Assembly: GCF_009741445.1 (NCBI RefSeq)
Contig: NZ_CP046507.1
Location: 4,154,001-4,218,000, forward strand
Reading direction: 5' to 3'
Origin: Mycobacterium avium subsp. avium
GTDB taxonomy: Bacteria > Actinomycetota > Actinomycetes > Mycobacteriales > Mycobacteriaceae
DNA: 64,000 nt
How positions within the stretch are numbered: position 1 is the first letter of the stretch; the number at the start of each line of letters is the position of its first letter. Below, in pieces: positions 1 through 10,571 of this stretch. The notes beneath the pieces were generated by a model. That model saw nothing but the letters and a program-made list of their open reading frames with translations, had not been told where the DNA came from and did no database searches. Position numbers and translations under genes: made by a program.

Positions 1-127
1 CCGCCGCCCGGTTCTCCACCCGCGCGAAGACACCGATCCGCTGCACCAGCGCCGCCGACTCCGGCGTCGCCGACGGGTAGCACCGCTCCATCAGCTCGCC
101 GAACCAGGCGACCGCGTCTTCGAACAT
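1..127 (-). CDS. DUF222 / 13E12-type HNH endonuclease family protein, N-terminal part
   Basis: Only the first 42 codons lie in the window; the gene runs off the left edge. The frame opens with ATG at 127 and reads MFEDAVAWFGELMERCYPSA, followed by a stretch ending VFARVENRAA. This resembles the start of mycobacterial DUF222 proteins (13E12 repeat family), which usually end in an HNH nuclease domain. That domain cannot be seen here. The family is repetitive in mycobacteria and its function is not established. The family call rests on the short N-terminus only and is therefore tentative. Confidence 0.55.
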   Translation of the reverse strand, partial: MFEDAVAWFGELMERCYPSATPESAALVQRIGVFARVENRAA

Positions 128-214
128 ATGTGCGAGAGTAGCACCGTCCGCCGACTCGGGCGCTCGGCAGGACCGCGACCTGTGGATAACCGGCGCACCG
201 GGCGTACGCGGCCG

Positions 215-1135
215 TCAGTCGCCCTGCCGCACCCACGCGATGATGTACAGGGTCATCGCCGCCACCAGCGCGATCAGCACCCACTGCACGATCGCCTGGT
301 CGATCCAGGACCCGGGCGGCGGCGCCCCCGGCAGGATGTTGCGCAGCGGCACGATGGCGAACAGGTTGGCCGCGTACCAGGTGGCGAACGGCGGCAGGAA
401 TTTGCGTCGGCCCATCGCCATGGGAATCGCGACCAGCAGCGCCAGGGTGGGCAGGCTGATCAGCACCAGGCAGATCCCGAGATCGAAGATCAGCGGCCCC
501 TTGGCCCGCTTCAGCGTGATGACGACATCGCCGTTGTCGCTGCCCCGTTGCGTCGGCAGCGCCGCGGGGTCGCGGACGCGATCGACGGTGATCTGCCAAC
601 CGTCCAGGGCCCCGGTGACTTCCACCCGGGCGGGCACCTTCTTCAGGTTGTCCCCGGAGCCGACGAACGCGTCCGCGGAGATCGGCTCGGTGCGGTAGGA
701 GTCGAACGGCCAGTTCCCGGGATCGCCGTGCGCCTCCACGGTGGTGCTCAGTTGCGCCGGCGCCTTGCCCTTGGGGTAGTGCAGATCGCCCAGATCGCTT
801 GTGGGATAAAGGCGCACCGCCACGTCATTGGCCAGGACGTCGAATCGGTTGTCGTACTGGGCAACTCCGGGATAGACCAGGACGTTGACCGAGAGCCGAT
901 TCGCGACGGGCTTGAGCTCCTCGAGTCGCAACTGCACGATGGTGGCGTCCCCGCCGCCCTGGCTCAGATCCAGCGGCGGCAGCGGCCCCTCGGAGCGCTG
1001 CAGGAAATGCACCCCGAACAGCGACAGCACGTAGACGATGACGACGCCCGCCAGGATGCACACCCCGATCGCGATCCGCGGCCTGTCCCGCTTCTTCGTC
1101 ACGGGCGCTTGGGCTGCCACCGCCGTTGCTGTCAT
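215..1135 (-). CDS. DUF4436 family membrane protein, copy 1 (Rv0713-like)
   Basis: This 306-residue protein has one transmembrane helix near residues 22-43, an extracytoplasmic domain of about 170 residues, and hydrophobic segments near 217-242, 250-270 and 283-302. The pattern fits DUF4436. Function is unknown. It is a paralogue of the gene at 2205-3146: both share the motifs FGVH, LGDLHYPKGK/LGDLQYPAGK, NWPFDSYRT, VEVTG and FLPPF. The two copies flank the formylglycine-generating enzyme gene, as if a single ancestral gene had been duplicated around it. The start at 1135 is supported by a conserved upstream element shared with copy 2 (1178-1190). Confidence 0.85.
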   Translation of the reverse strand: MTATAVAAQAPVTKKRDRPRIAIGVCILAGVVIVYVLSLFGVHFLQRSEGPLPPLDLSQGGGDATIVQLRLEELKPVANRLSVNVLVYPGVAQYDNRFDVLANDVAVRLYPTSDLGDLHYPKGKAPAQLSTTVEAHGDPGNWPFDSYRTEPISADAFVGSGDNLKKVPARVEVTGALDGWQITVDRVRDPAALPTQRGSDNGDVVITLKRAKGPLIFDLGICLVLISLPTLALLVAIPMAMGRRKFLPPFATWYAANLFAIVPLRNILPGAPPPGSWIDQAIVQWVLIALVAAMTLYIIAWVRQGD

Positions 1136-1177
1136 CAGGCCAACACCATTTGGGTTGCGCGGTGCGACATGTCGTCA

Positions 1178-1190
1178 GATGCTAGCGAAC
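1178..1190 (-). promoter_or_regulatory. Shared promoter-like element of the DUF4436 genes (copy 1)
   Basis: Read on the minus strand this is GTTCGCTAGCATC, 42 bases upstream of the DUF4436 start. The identical 13 bases occur 38 bases upstream of the paralogue (3185-3197). TAGCAT fits a mycobacterial -10 hexamer (TANNNT). No convincing -35 is present in either copy. Confidence 0.5.
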
Positions 1191-1285
1191 GCAGGGGTCC
1201 GGCGCGCGGTGAAATCTCTTGTCCACCAAGGCATCACGTGGGCGTCACCGTGCCGCCATCCGCCGTTCACGCCTCGCCGGGTTTG

Positions 1286-2176
1286 CTAGTTCGAACCCAC
1301 TTCGGCCACGCAGCGAAAGCCGATGTGGGTGGTCGCCGAGTCCTGCGACTGCGGCGAACGCGCCGCCGGGCGGTAGCGGTGGCAGTACTCCGGCGCGCAC
1401 AAATGGCTGCCGCCCTTCAAGGTCTGGTTGACGCTCGGGTCGGCGGGGCCCGACGGGGCGCAGCAGGGCTTGGTCGCCGCCCCGATCCGGTGATGGGTGG
1501 AGAACTCGGTGGTGGTCCACTCCCAGACGTTGCCGATCATGTCGAGCAGGCCGAACGCGTTGGGCGCGAAGACGCCGACCGGCGAGGTGCCCACCCAGCC
1601 GAGCGCACCGTCGTTGCGGTACGGGAAGCGGCCCTGCCAGGTGTTGGCCATCAGCCGGCCGTCGCTGGTGGGCTCGTCGCCCCAGGGGTAGGTGGTGGTG
1701 GCCCCGGCGCGGGCGGCGTATTCCCACTCGGCCTCGGTGGGCAGCCGCCGCCCCGCCCAGCGGGCGTAGGCCGCGGCGTCGGGGTAGGCCACCTGCACCA
1801 CCGGATGGTCGGCACGATCGGCGATGTCGCTGTCCGGCCCCGACGGGTGGCGCCAGCTGGCCCCGGGCACCCAGTGCCACCACTGCCTCCAGTCGCGCAG
1901 GTCCACCGGCCCCGGTGTGGGCCGGAAAACCATTGCACCCGGCTGTAATTGGGACGGGTCGGCGCCCGGGTACAGCGCCGGGTCGATCGGTTGCTCGGCC
2001 ACCGTCACGTAGCCGGTGGCGGCGACGAACTCGGCGAACTGCGCGTTGGTCACCGGGTGACGTTCGATCGCGAAGGGCTCCACCGTCACCGTGTGGATCG
2101 GCGCCTCTTCGGGATAGAAGCTCGTCGAGCCCATCCGAAACGACCCGCCCGGCAGGTCCACCAGCTCGCTGCGCAC
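1286..2176 (-). CDS. Formylglycine-generating enzyme (sulfatase-modifying factor, Rv0712-like)
   Basis: The enzyme oxidises the cysteine of CxPxR sulfatase motifs to Calpha-formylglycine, the catalytic residue of type I sulfatases. The 296-residue protein has the FGE-sulfatase fold markers GGSFRMGS near the N-terminus, RLPTEAEWEYAARAG around residue 145, GNVWEWT around 217, and the active-site segment GGSHLCAPEYCHRYRPAAR near 256-274. That segment carries two cysteines with the C-x4-C spacing known from FGE. Its natural substrate, the arylsulfatase at 4554-6935 with a CSPTR motif, lies about 2.4 kb away. It sits 28 bases downstream of DUF4436 copy 2 and is probably co-transcribed with it. Confidence 0.93.
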   Translation of the reverse strand: MRSELVDLPGGSFRMGSTSFYPEEAPIHTVTVEPFAIERHPVTNAQFAEFVAATGYVTVAEQPIDPALYPGADPSQLQPGAMVFRPTPGPVDLRDWRQWWHWVPGASWRHPSGPDSDIADRADHPVVQVAYPDAAAYARWAGRRLPTEAEWEYAARAGATTTYPWGDEPTSDGRLMANTWQGRFPYRNDGALGWVGTSPVGVFAPNAFGLLDMIGNVWEWTTTEFSTHHRIGAATKPCCAPSGPADPSVNQTLKGGSHLCAPEYCHRYRPAARSPQSQDSATTHIGFRCVAEVGSN

Positions 2177-2204
2177 CCCTTCAGGGTAGGACCCTGACGG
2201 GAAC

Positions 2205-3146
2205 TCAGTCCGTGCGCCGGTACCAGGTGATCAGGAACAGGACCATCGACGTCACCAGCGCGATCAGCACCCAGAGCACCAGGGCCTGGTCGACCCAGGC
2301 TCCAGCGGGCGGTGACCCGGGCAGGAAGTTGCGGATGGGGATGACGGCGAACAGCAGCGCCGCGAACCAGGTCACGAACGGCGGCAGGAAGCCCCGCTTG
2401 CCGGTCAGCATCAGCAGCGCGATGGTCAGCGCCATGGCGGGCAGGGCGAACAGCACCAGGCAGATTCCCGCGTCGAAGATCAGCGTGCTCTTCGACCGGT
2501 GCAGCGTGATGATGACGTTGTCGGCGCGGTCCGATTCCTGACTGGCTTCGCCGACCCGCTGCACGCTGACGTCCCAGCCGTCCAGCCCGCCGGTGACCTC
2601 CACCCGCGCCGGGATGTAGTGGCGCGCATCCCCTTGTCCCACAAGAACTTCGGCGGACATGGTGTCGGTGCGGTAGGAGTCGAACGGCCAGTTGTTGGGG
2701 TTGCCGTGCGCCTCGATGGTGGTCGCCACCTGCGCCGGTGACTTGCCGGCCGGATACTGCAGGTCGCCCAGGTCGTTCGGCGGGTCCATCCGCACCGCGG
2801 TGTCGGTGGTCAGCACGTCGAGGCGTTTGTCGAACATCGACTCCTCGGGGATCACCAGCACCTTGACCGTCAACCGGTTGGCGATGGTGTCCAGCTTCTC
2901 CAGCCGCACCAGCACCACCGTGTCGCTGGTGGCGTTGAGGTCCGGCGGCTTGAGCGGCCCGGCCGTCTTGGCCAGCAGGTGCACACCGAACAGCGAAAGA
3001 ACGTACACGGCAACGAATCCCAGCACGACGGCCGCGGCGATGACCGGGCGGCGGCGCCGCCGCGCGGGCGGGGCGTCCGGCGGTGCCGCGGGCGGTTGCT
3101 CGGAGGGCACCGAAGGCGGCGGCGCGGGGGGCGCTTGATGGGTCAT
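2205..3146 (-). CDS. DUF4436 family membrane protein, copy 2
   Basis: This 313-residue paralogue of the 215-1135 product begins with a proline/alanine-rich cytoplasmic tail of about 30 residues ending in a run of arginines. A transmembrane helix follows near 34-54, then the DUF4436 extracytoplasmic domain and C-terminal hydrophobic segments near 225-250 and 288-308. Function is unknown. It appears to be the first gene of a unit continuing into the formylglycine-generating enzyme. Upstream (3147-3413) it shares a divergent intergenic region with pstS. Confidence 0.85.
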   Translation of the reverse strand: MTHQAPPAPPPSVPSEQPPAAPPDAPPARRRRRPVIAAAVVLGFVAVYVLSLFGVHLLAKTAGPLKPPDLNATSDTVVLVRLEKLDTIANRLTVKVLVIPEESMFDKRLDVLTTDTAVRMDPPNDLGDLQYPAGKSPAQVATTIEAHGNPNNWPFDSYRTDTMSAEVLVGQGDARHYIPARVEVTGGLDGWDVSVQRVGEASQESDRADNVIITLHRSKSTLIFDAGICLVLFALPAMALTIALLMLTGKRGFLPPFVTWFAALLFAVIPIRNFLPGSPPAGAWVDQALVLWVLIALVTSMVLFLITWYRRTD

Positions 3147-3184
3147 GTCATACCTCCAGAGGGGAATTCGGGCCCTAGAGCAGG

Positions 3185-3197
3185 GATGCTAGCGAAC
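3185..3197 (-). promoter_or_regulatory. Shared promoter-like element of the DUF4436 genes (copy 2)
   Basis: The minus strand reads GTTCGCTAGCATC, identical to 1178-1190 and at nearly the same distance (38 versus 42 bases) from the start codon. It contains the -10-like hexamer TAGCAT. Conservation between paralogues, in sequence that is otherwise diverged, is the main support. Confidence 0.5.
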
Positions 3198-3337
3198 TCA
3201 GCCCCGGTGCGCGGCTGCTTGGGAATTTCGTCATGTGTAGGTAATTTTCGCCCGGACGCCGCGCTTGGGCACACTGCCCAGCGAAACCGCACCGCCCGAT
3301 CAGGCCGGGCCCGCCGCCCGACGGGGACGGCGCACTC

Positions 3338-3371
3338 GTTCATCCGACGTTTGTTTGCCTGTTCATCCGGT
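3338..3371 (+). promoter_or_regulatory. Candidate Pho box (RegX3/PhoP-type direct repeat) upstream of pstS
   Basis: Two copies of GTTCATCCG start at 3338 and 3361, 23 bases apart. A degenerate middle unit (GTTTGTTTGCC) starts at 3349, so the array has roughly 11-base phasing. Actinobacterial PhoP boxes are direct repeats of a GTTCACC-like unit with 11-base spacing. The array ends about 45 bases before the pstS start. This fits phosphate-starvation control by SenX3-RegX3, but is inferred from pattern only. Confidence 0.5.
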
Positions 3372-3413
3372 CGCGGTACATCTCGGTACCCGGACTGTCA
3401 AGGAGCCCTCGTC

Positions 3414-4541
3414 GTGATGCGCACCCGATCGGCGGTCATCGCCGGCGTGCTGATGGCAACCACCCTGGTGGTCTCGGCGTGCGGCGAGACGCCCGCCAGC
3501 CTGCCCTACACCGCCGGCGCCAAGGTCGATTGCGGCGGCAAGCAGACCCTGTCCGCCAGCGGCTCCACCGCGCAGGCCAACGCGATGACCCGGTTCATCG
3601 CCGCCTACCGCACCGCGTGCCCGGGACAGACGCTCGACTACACCGCCAACGGGTCGGGGAACGGAATCGCCGACTTCCTCGCGGGCAGAACGGATTTCGC
3701 GGGGTCGGACACGCCGTTGTCGGGCGACCAGTATGCCGCCGCCAAGCGACGCTGCGGCGGAGCCGACGCCTGGAACCTGCCGGTGGTATTCGGCCCGTTG
3801 GCCATCACCTACAACCTGGCCGCGGTCGACTCGTTGGTGCTCGACGCGCCCACCCTGGCCAAGATCTTCAACGGCACCATCACCCGCTGGGACGATCCGG
3901 CCCTGGCCCTGCTCAACGCCTCCATGCCGGCCGAGGACATTCGCGTCGTCTACCGCAGCGACGGCTCGGGCACCACCGACAACTTCCAGGCCTACCTGCA
4001 GTCGGCCGCCGGCGGAGTGTGGAACAAGGGCGCGGGCAAGACCTTCAACGGCGGCGTGGGCACCGGCGCCGTCGGCAACACCGGCACCGCCGCGGCCGTC
4101 AAGAGCACCGAGGGTGCCATCAGCTACAACGAATTGTCCTTCGCGCTGCAGCAGGGCCTGTTCGCCGCCGAGATCAAGACGCCGGCGAGCCGCCGATCGC
4201 TGCGTCCGGTGCGGATCGGCACCGACATCTTCGGCAAGACGATCAAGGGCGCCCGGATCGTCGGCACCGGCAACGACCTGGTGCTCGACCTGTCGTCGTT
4301 CTACAACCCCGCCCAGCCCGACGTCTACCCGATCGTGCTGGCCACCTACGAGATCGTGTGCTCGAAATACCCGGGCTTCGACGTGGCCAAGGCGGTCAAG
4401 GCGTTCCTGCAGGCCGCCATCGGGCCCGGGCAGGTCGAGTTGGCCAGGACCGGCTACATCCCGCTGTCGGCGGACTTTCAAGCCAAGGTGTCCGGCGCCG
4501 TCGACGCGATCAGCTCACCGCAGGCGCCCAACCCGGACTGA
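3414..4541 (+). CDS. Phosphate ABC transporter substrate-binding lipoprotein (PstS family)
   Basis: The product is a periplasmic-side phosphate-binding lipoprotein. It starts with a short charged N-terminus and hydrophobic stretch ending in the lipobox VSAC, with the lipidated cysteine near residue 23. The phosphate-binding loops of the PstS fold are visible: SASGSTAQ, NGSGNGIADF with FAGSDTPLS, and RSDGSGTTDNF. GTG at 3414 is preferred because AAGGAG at 3400-3405 is eight bases upstream; ATG at 3417 is the alternative. No pstC, pstA or pstB is in the window, so this is an orphan binding protein. The gene is convergent with atsA, with a 12-base gap. Confidence 0.92.
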   Translation: MMRTRSAVIAGVLMATTLVVSACGETPASLPYTAGAKVDCGGKQTLSASGSTAQANAMTRFIAAYRTACPGQTLDYTANGSGNGIADFLAGRTDFAGSDTPLSGDQYAAAKRRCGGADAWNLPVVFGPLAITYNLAAVDSLVLDAPTLAKIFNGTITRWDDPALALLNASMPAEDIRVVYRSDGSGTTDNFQAYLQSAAGGVWNKGAGKTFNGGVGTGAVGNTGTAAAVKSTEGAISYNELSFALQQGLFAAEIKTPASRRSLRPVRIGTDIFGKTIKGARIVGTGNDLVLDLSSFYNPAQPDVYPIVLATYEIVCSKYPGFDVAKAVKAFLQAAIGPGQVELARTGYIPLSADFQAKVSGAVDAISSPQAPNPD

Positions 4542-4553
4542 TCGGTCGCGGCT

Positions 4554-6935
4554 TCAGTCCCGCGAAAAGGCAAGGGCGATCTCGGTTTCCACGTCGCGAT
4601 AGGGCCGGCCGGACAGGTCGAGGGTGACCCGGGCGATGGTGCCGCCGGTGAACACGAACGGCGCCTTGAACCGGCTGGACACCCCCGATCCGCCGTTGCG
4701 GCCCACGGTGATTCCGGCACCCGCCAGCCCGAACGTCCCCGGGTGGGTGCTCACCCCGGCCAGGGTGCCGACGACCTCGTCGTCGATGAACAGCGTCAGG
4801 TCACCGAGCGGGGTGTGGCTGTCGGGGACCGTCCCCGTCCGTGCATAGCTGGCGCCGAACAGATGCCTGCCCAGCGGCACGGGCACCGACGAGGAGACCT
4901 CCTGCTGGCGTTCGCCGAGGAAGTTGTAGACGTAGTGCAGCCGCCCGTCCTGGATGAACAGCACGTGCCCGCCGTGCGCCCCGCCCTGCTTGAACAGCAC
5001 CCCCTCGGCGCCGGTGGTGTCGACGGTTGCCTCGGCCAGCACCGAGAACGATCGGCCGCGGATCTCGGCGGCGGCGCCGATGCCGACGTCGGCGCAGTCG
5101 GGGTAGTAGACATAGCTGTCCCGTTCGCCGACCAGGTACGGCCGGGACCGGGTCATGGTCTCCAGGATGTTCAGGTCCGACAACGGCAGCCCGTTGTACC
5201 TGGCCGCCTCCGCGAACCACAACGCCTTGAGTTCTTCGAGTTTGTCCGGGTTTTCGGCGGCCAGGTCGTGGCATTGGCTGCGGTCGGCCTCGATATGGAA
5301 CAGCTCCCAGCGGTCGGCGTCGAAGTGCGACCAGCCGGCCGGGGTGGCCGCGTGCACGGTGTTGGCGAACCAGCCCTCATGCCAGATGCCGCGGGTGCCC
5401 AGCATGGTGTAGAACTGGGTGGTCTTTCCGGTGTCGGCGTTCGGATCATCAAGGGCCGCTTTGAAACTCACGCCGTCCAGCGGCTTCTGCGCGATCCCCT
5501 TGACGGTTTCCGGCGGGGACATGCCCAGCAGGTCGTACACGGTCGGGGTGATGTCGCAGACGTTGACGTAGTTGTCGCGGATCTCGCCGTGCGCGGCGAT
5601 TCCGTTGGGCCAGGAGATGATCGCCGTGTCGGCGATGCCGCCCTCGTGCGAGGCGTACCGCTTGTACAGCTTGTAGGGGGTGTTGAACGCCATCGCCCAG
5701 CCGATCGGGTAATGGTTGTAGGTCTGCGGCCCGCCGAGCTGATCGAACAGCTTCATGCTTTCCTCGACGGTGTCGATGTAGCCGTTGAAGAACTTGCCCT
5801 CGTTGACCGATCCGTTCGGGCCACCCTCGCCGCTGGCGCCGTTGTCGGAGATCACCACGATGATGGTGTCGTCCAACTGGCCTGATTCCTCGAGATAGTC
5901 CAGGATCCGGCCGATCTGGGCGTCGGTGTAGCTCAGGAAGCCGGCGAACACCTCGGCCATCCGGGCGAACAGCTTCTTCTCCTCGTCGTTCAACGAGTCC
6001 CACGGCCGCACCGTGTCCTGCAACGGCCAGGGCTCGCCGCTCGGCCCCGTCACGTCCAGATACGGGTTCACCGGGGACAATTCGGTGTCGGACGGCACGA
6101 TCCCCATCGCCTTCTGCCGCTCCAGCACCACCTCGCGGTAGCGCTCATAACCCATGTCGAAGCGGCCGGCGTAACGGTCGGCCCATTCCTTGAACACGTG
6201 ATGCGGCGCGTGCCCGGCGCCCGGGCACACATAGGAGAACCAAGGCTTTTCCGGCGCAATCACTTTGGCGTCGCGGATGAACTCGATCGTCTTGTCGGCG
6301 AGGTCCTTGGAGAGGTGGTAGCCGTCCTCCGGGGTGGCCGGCGGGCTCACCGGATGGTTGTCGTAGACCAGGTCGGGGTACCACTGATCGGTCTCGCCGC
6401 CCAGGAAGCCGTAGAACCGCTCGAAGCCGCGCGAGGTCGGCCAGTGCCGCTTGGTCGAGGCCATGTTGGATTCTTCCAGCGGCGTCAGGTGCCACTTGCC
6501 GACACAGTAAGTGTTGTAACCGTGTTCGGCGAGCGCCTCGGACAGCAGCGCGGTGTCGAACGGGATGCGGCCGTTGGCGTTGGGGAAGCCCTCGGTGAAC
6601 TCCTCGATGGTGGCCATCCCGACGGTCGTGGCGTTGCGACCGGTGAGCAACGCCGCCCGGGTCGGCGAGCACAGCGCGGTGGTGTGGAACTGCGAGAGCC
6701 GGACGCCGCGTTCGGCGATGCGCGACATGGCCGGCATCTCCACCAGACCGCCGAAGCAGTCCCACGTCGCGATCCCGGTGTCGTCCCAGACCAGATACAG
6801 GATGTTGGGCGCGTTCGGCGGGGCGGTCGGCGCGGCGTAGGGTCCCCAGTCCGGTTCGGAATCCCGGATGTCGAGCTCGACCCGGCCGGAAAATTCCGCG
6901 GATTGCCCCGAACCAGCCACCATCGTCAGCCTCAC
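4554..6935 (-). CDS. atsA: Arylsulfatase
   Basis: This is a type I sulfatase that hydrolyses sulfate esters using a formylglycine made from cysteine. The 793-residue protein has the modification motif CSPTR at residues 89-93, metal-binding aspartates in the VWDDTG segment near 49-54, and a second metal site in ISDNGASGEGG. A C-terminal extension resembles the jelly-roll part of large AtsA-type enzymes (about 787 residues in M. tuberculosis). The maturation enzyme lies at 1286-2176. The gene is in the same direction as the S10 operon, 78 bases after rpsQ, as in M. tuberculosis. MetVal at residues 5-6 could also serve as the start. Confidence 0.93.
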   Translation of the reverse strand: MRLTMVAGSGQSAEFSGRVELDIRDSEPDWGPYAAPTAPPNAPNILYLVWDDTGIATWDCFGGLVEMPAMSRIAERGVRLSQFHTTALCSPTRAALLTGRNATTVGMATIEEFTEGFPNANGRIPFDTALLSEALAEHGYNTYCVGKWHLTPLEESNMASTKRHWPTSRGFERFYGFLGGETDQWYPDLVYDNHPVSPPATPEDGYHLSKDLADKTIEFIRDAKVIAPEKPWFSYVCPGAGHAPHHVFKEWADRYAGRFDMGYERYREVVLERQKAMGIVPSDTELSPVNPYLDVTGPSGEPWPLQDTVRPWDSLNDEEKKLFARMAEVFAGFLSYTDAQIGRILDYLEESGQLDDTIIVVISDNGASGEGGPNGSVNEGKFFNGYIDTVEESMKLFDQLGGPQTYNHYPIGWAMAFNTPYKLYKRYASHEGGIADTAIISWPNGIAAHGEIRDNYVNVCDITPTVYDLLGMSPPETVKGIAQKPLDGVSFKAALDDPNADTGKTTQFYTMLGTRGIWHEGWFANTVHAATPAGWSHFDADRWELFHIEADRSQCHDLAAENPDKLEELKALWFAEAARYNGLPLSDLNILETMTRSRPYLVGERDSYVYYPDCADVGIGAAAEIRGRSFSVLAEATVDTTGAEGVLFKQGGAHGGHVLFIQDGRLHYVYNFLGERQQEVSSSVPVPLGRHLFGASYARTGTVPDSHTPLGDLTLFIDDEVVGTLAGVSTHPGTFGLAGAGITVGRNGGSGVSSRFKAPFVFTGGTIARVTLDLSGRPYRDVETEIALAFSRD

Positions 6936-7013
6936 TCTCGTCGCGGACTCGCCGCGCGTCGCGTGCAGACTACACCCGGGGCCGGGCGTTTCGGTGCCTC
7001 TTGCGGGGAGGGG

Positions 7014-7367
7014 TTACTTCGCCTTTTCCAGGATTTCGACCAGCCGCCAACGCTTGGTCGCCGACGTCGGGCGGGTCTCCATCAGCGAGACGCGGTCGCC
7101 GATCCCGGCGATGCTGTTCTCGTCGTGCGCCTTGACCTTCTTGGTGGTCCGGATGATCTTGCCGTACAGCGGGTGCTTCACCCGATCCTCCAGCTCGACC
7201 ACGATGGTCTTCTGCATCTTGTCGCTCACCACGTAGCCGATGCGGGTCTTGCGCCGGCCCCGCACCTTGGGGTTGGGCGGAGTGTGCTTGGGCCCCTTGG
7301 CATCTGCGTCCTTCGACGCGGCCGTGGCGGCCTTCTTGGGGGCGGCCTTCTTCGCTTCTGCCATCAC
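7014..7367 (-). CDS. rpsQ: 30S ribosomal protein S17
   Basis: S17 binds 16S rRNA early in 30S assembly. The conserved core [20 protein letters not shown] and [13 protein letters not shown] is present, preceded by a Lys/Ala-rich N-terminal extension of about 35 residues typical of mycobacteria. The start is GTG at 7367 (GTGA overlap with the rpmC stop) or ATG at 7364 (TGATG). Either way translation is coupled to rpmC. It is the last ribosomal gene of this operon in the window. Confidence 0.97.
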
Positions 7368-7597
7368 GATTCCTTACCGTCCGGCCCGCTTGCCAGGCCC
7401 AGTTCACGTTCCCGCAGCACGGTGTAGACGCGCGCGATCTCCTGACGCACCGTGCGCAGCCGGCGGTTGTTGGTCAGCTGGCCGGTCGCCATCTGGAAAC
7501 GCAGATTGAACAGCTCTTCCTTGGATTCGCGCAACCGCTCGGTCAGCTCGTCGTCGGTGAGCTCACGCAGTTCGCCAGGCGAAATTCCCACTGCCAT
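7364..7597 (-). CDS. rpmC: 50S ribosomal protein L29
   Basis: L29 lies at the exit of the peptide tunnel of the 50S subunit. The 77-residue product contains the family core [23 protein letters not shown] and the C-terminal helix [16 protein letters not shown]. The ATG at 7597 shares one base with the rplP stop (TGATG), which indicates coupled translation. Confidence 0.97.
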
Positions 7598-8013
7598 CAG
7601 AACTGATCCTCTCGGGTCACGATGCGGGCCTTGATCGGCAACTTGTGGATCGCGCGGGTCAGCGCCGCCCGGGCGGTCTGTTCGTTGGGGTAGCTGAGCT
7701 CGAACAGCACCCGGCCCGGCTTGACGTTGACCACCCACCATTCCGGTGAGCCCTTACCCGAACCCATCCGGGTCTCGGCGGGCTTCTTGGTCAGCGGGCG
7801 GTCGGGGAAGACGTTGATCCACACCTTGCCGCCACGCTTGATGTGCCGGTTGATCGCGATACGCGCGGACTCGATCTGCCGGTTGGTGACGTAGGCGTGC
7901 TCTAACGCCTGGATGCCGTAGTCACCGAAGTTCACCGCCGTGCCGCCGCTGGCGATGCCGCGCTGGCGGGGGTGATGCTGCTTGCGGTGCTTGACCTTGC
8001 GGGGAATCAACAT
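7597..8013 (-). CDS. rplP: 50S ribosomal protein L16
   Basis: L16 helps organise the A-site region of the 50S subunit. The 138-residue product starts [15 protein letters not shown] and contains the conserved [18 protein letters not shown] segment. Length is normal for the family. Three bases separate it from rpsC. Confidence 0.98.
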
Positions 8014-8016
8014 GAT

Positions 8017-8858
<842 letters not shown>

Positions 8859-8859
<1 letters not shown>

Positions 8860-9401
8860 TAGTCTGAGCCTCCCTTCGCGTCAGAAGTCTCAGACGTCTT
8901 CGCCGGTGTCTTCTTGGCCGCGGTCTTCGCGGGTGCCTTCTTGGCGGGTGCCTTCTTGGCCGGGGCCTTCTTGGCCGGCGCCTTGGCGGCGGCCTTGCTG
9001 GCCTCGGCGCGGCGGGTCCTGGACGACTTCGCCGACCGCTGGTCCTTGGCCGGCCGGCTTTCCACCACCACGGTGATGTGACTGGTGCGCTTGCGGATTC
9101 GGAACGCACGCCCCTGCGCGCGCGGACGGATGCGCTTGGCGGTCGGGCCCTCGTCGGCGTAGACGGTGGCGACCACCAGGGTGGCCGGGTCCAGCCCATT
9201 GTTGTTCTGCGCGTTGGCCGCGGCGCTGGCGATCACCTTGGCCACCGGTTCACTGGCGGCCTGCGGCGCCCACCGCAGGATGTCGAGTGCGTCGGTCACC
9301 GAGCGGCCGCGCACCAGGTCGATCACCCGGCGTGCCTTTCTCGGCGACACCCGCACGAAGCGTGCCTTGGCCACCGCCGAAGGGAATTCCGTTGTGGTCA
9401 T
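8859..9401 (-). CDS. rplV: 50S ribosomal protein L22 with Lys/Ala/Pro-rich tail
   Basis: L22 lines the peptide exit tunnel. Residues 1 to about 120 form the normal L22 domain with [17 protein letters not shown] and the conserved [16 protein letters not shown] region. The remaining 60 residues carry [14 protein letters not shown] repeats, a low-complexity basic tail typical of mycobacterial L22. The start ATG at 9401 overlaps the rpsS stop (ATGA). Confidence 0.97.
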
Positions 9402-9679
9402 CGCCGTTTGGCCTTCCGGTCGTCCTTGATGTGCCCCTTGAAGGTGCGGGTGGGCGCGAATTCACCAAGCTTGTGGCCGACCATCGCCTCGGTGACGAAC
9501 ACCGGCACGTGCTTGCGTCCGTCGTGCACGGCGAAGGTGTGCCCGATGAAGTCAGGAATGATCGTGGAACGCCGCGACCATGTCTTGATGACCTGCTTGG
9601 TGTTCTTCTCGTTCTGCGCGTCCACCTTCTTGAGCAGGTGGCCGTCGACGAACGGGCCCTTCTTCAGGCTGCGTGGCAT
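9398..9679 (-). CDS. rpsS: 30S ribosomal protein S19
   Basis: S19 sits in the head of the 30S subunit. The 93-residue product starts [19 protein letters not shown] and contains [19 protein letters not shown] and [12 protein letters not shown]. Length is normal. The gene lies 27 bases after rplB. Confidence 0.98.
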
Positions 9680-9706
9680 GTGCTACTCCTGAACTTCCAT
9701 CTCGCG

Positions 9707-10549
<843 letters not shown>

Positions 10550-10571
10550 GTCTAATCAGGTCTTTCTCTCG

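Noticed and set aside
2979..3413. Upstream extension of the pstS frame
   Set aside because: It overlaps the DUF4436 start and the promoter region. The signal peptide begins at 3414.
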